64,000 nucleotides of DNA from an uncultured Steroidobacter sp. (GTDB lineage Bacteria > Pseudomonadota > Gammaproteobacteria > Steroidobacterales > Steroidobacteraceae): positions 78,870 to 142,869 of the forward strand of contig NZ_CALFXI010000043.1 of NCBI RefSeq assembly GCF_937958065.1, given 5' to 3'. The stretch's first letter is position 1. The number at the start of each line of letters is the position of its first letter. The notes below the pieces were generated by a model. That model made no database searches. It was not told the DNA's origin and saw only the letters and a list, made by a program, of their open reading frames with translations. This document shows positions 63,947-64,000 of this stretch, piece by piece. A program made the position numbers and the translations under genes.

Positions 63947-64000
63947 CGGGCCGCGAGCGCAGCGCTCCGCCGCCGCATGGCGCGCGATCGCTGCTGAAAT

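Overview
The window is high-GC DNA from a heterotrophic Gram-negative bacterium. It carries three intact TonB-dependent receptors, several c-type cytochromes, a PaaX-type regulator, a paired DUF1552/DUF1592 locus and two DEAD-box helicases. This mix suggests a Gammaproteobacterium of the Steroidobacter/Nevskiales kind; that placement is an inference from gene content only. No rRNA, intact tRNA, CRISPR array, integrase or insertion sequence was recognised.

Layout. 1-9 kb: the end of an amidohydrolase, a TonB-dependent receptor, a SugE/Gdx-type SMR transporter, an azoreductase, a LysR regulator and a hybrid histidine kinase. 9-11.4 kb: two convergent DEAD-box RNA helicase genes that overlap by 4 bp. 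11.5-15 kb: a minus-strand run of DUF4142, cupredoxin, ECF sigma factor, DUF3649 and PepSY genes. 15-19.6 kb: a 1521-residue SF1 helicase with a C-terminal restriction-endonuclease-like domain. 19.9-25.8 kb: a tight operon in the order mxaRSACKL (MoxR ATPase, DUF58, MxaA, vWA, TPR, vWA), followed by a Tat-exported hemerythrin; no methanol dehydrogenase genes are present.

25.8-31.4 kb holds the most unusual system. It comprises a prolyl-AMP-ligase-like adenylation enzyme, a carrier protein, one protein that joins an MBOAT acyltransferase to an SGNH hydrolase-like domain, and a flavin dehydrogenase resembling the prolyl-carrier dehydrogenases of pyrrole biosynthesis (PltE/RedW/PigA type). It reads as a D-alanylation (Dlt)-like export and acyl-transfer machine into which the pyrrole-2-carboxyl module (ligase, carrier, dehydrogenase) has been built. 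The inferred output is pyrrole-2-carboxylation, or a related acylation, of an envelope glycan or other periplasmic hydroxyl acceptor.

31.6-45.8 kb: an alcohol dehydrogenase; a diheme cytochrome, a diheme peroxidase and a beta-helix protein with a C-terminal heme site, followed by a TonB receptor and an aldehyde dehydrogenase; a lipoprotein; an M23 peptidase; two NAD(P)-dependent oxidoreductases; and a metallo-beta-lactamase-fold protein.

45.9-62 kb: a TonB receptor beside the remnant of another, then an accessory island. Two operons in the island each encode a PF03640-type repeat protein plus a secreted partner of unknown family, so the pair is duplicated. Both operons begin with the same paired inverted element, TGACACAC-N23-GTGTGTCA, spaced 31 bp centre to centre. 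Between them lie DUF1552, DUF1592, cytochrome c, PaaX, Lrp/AsnC, creatininase-like and MFS genes. The window ends with a PQQ-dependent sugar-dehydrogenase-like protein.
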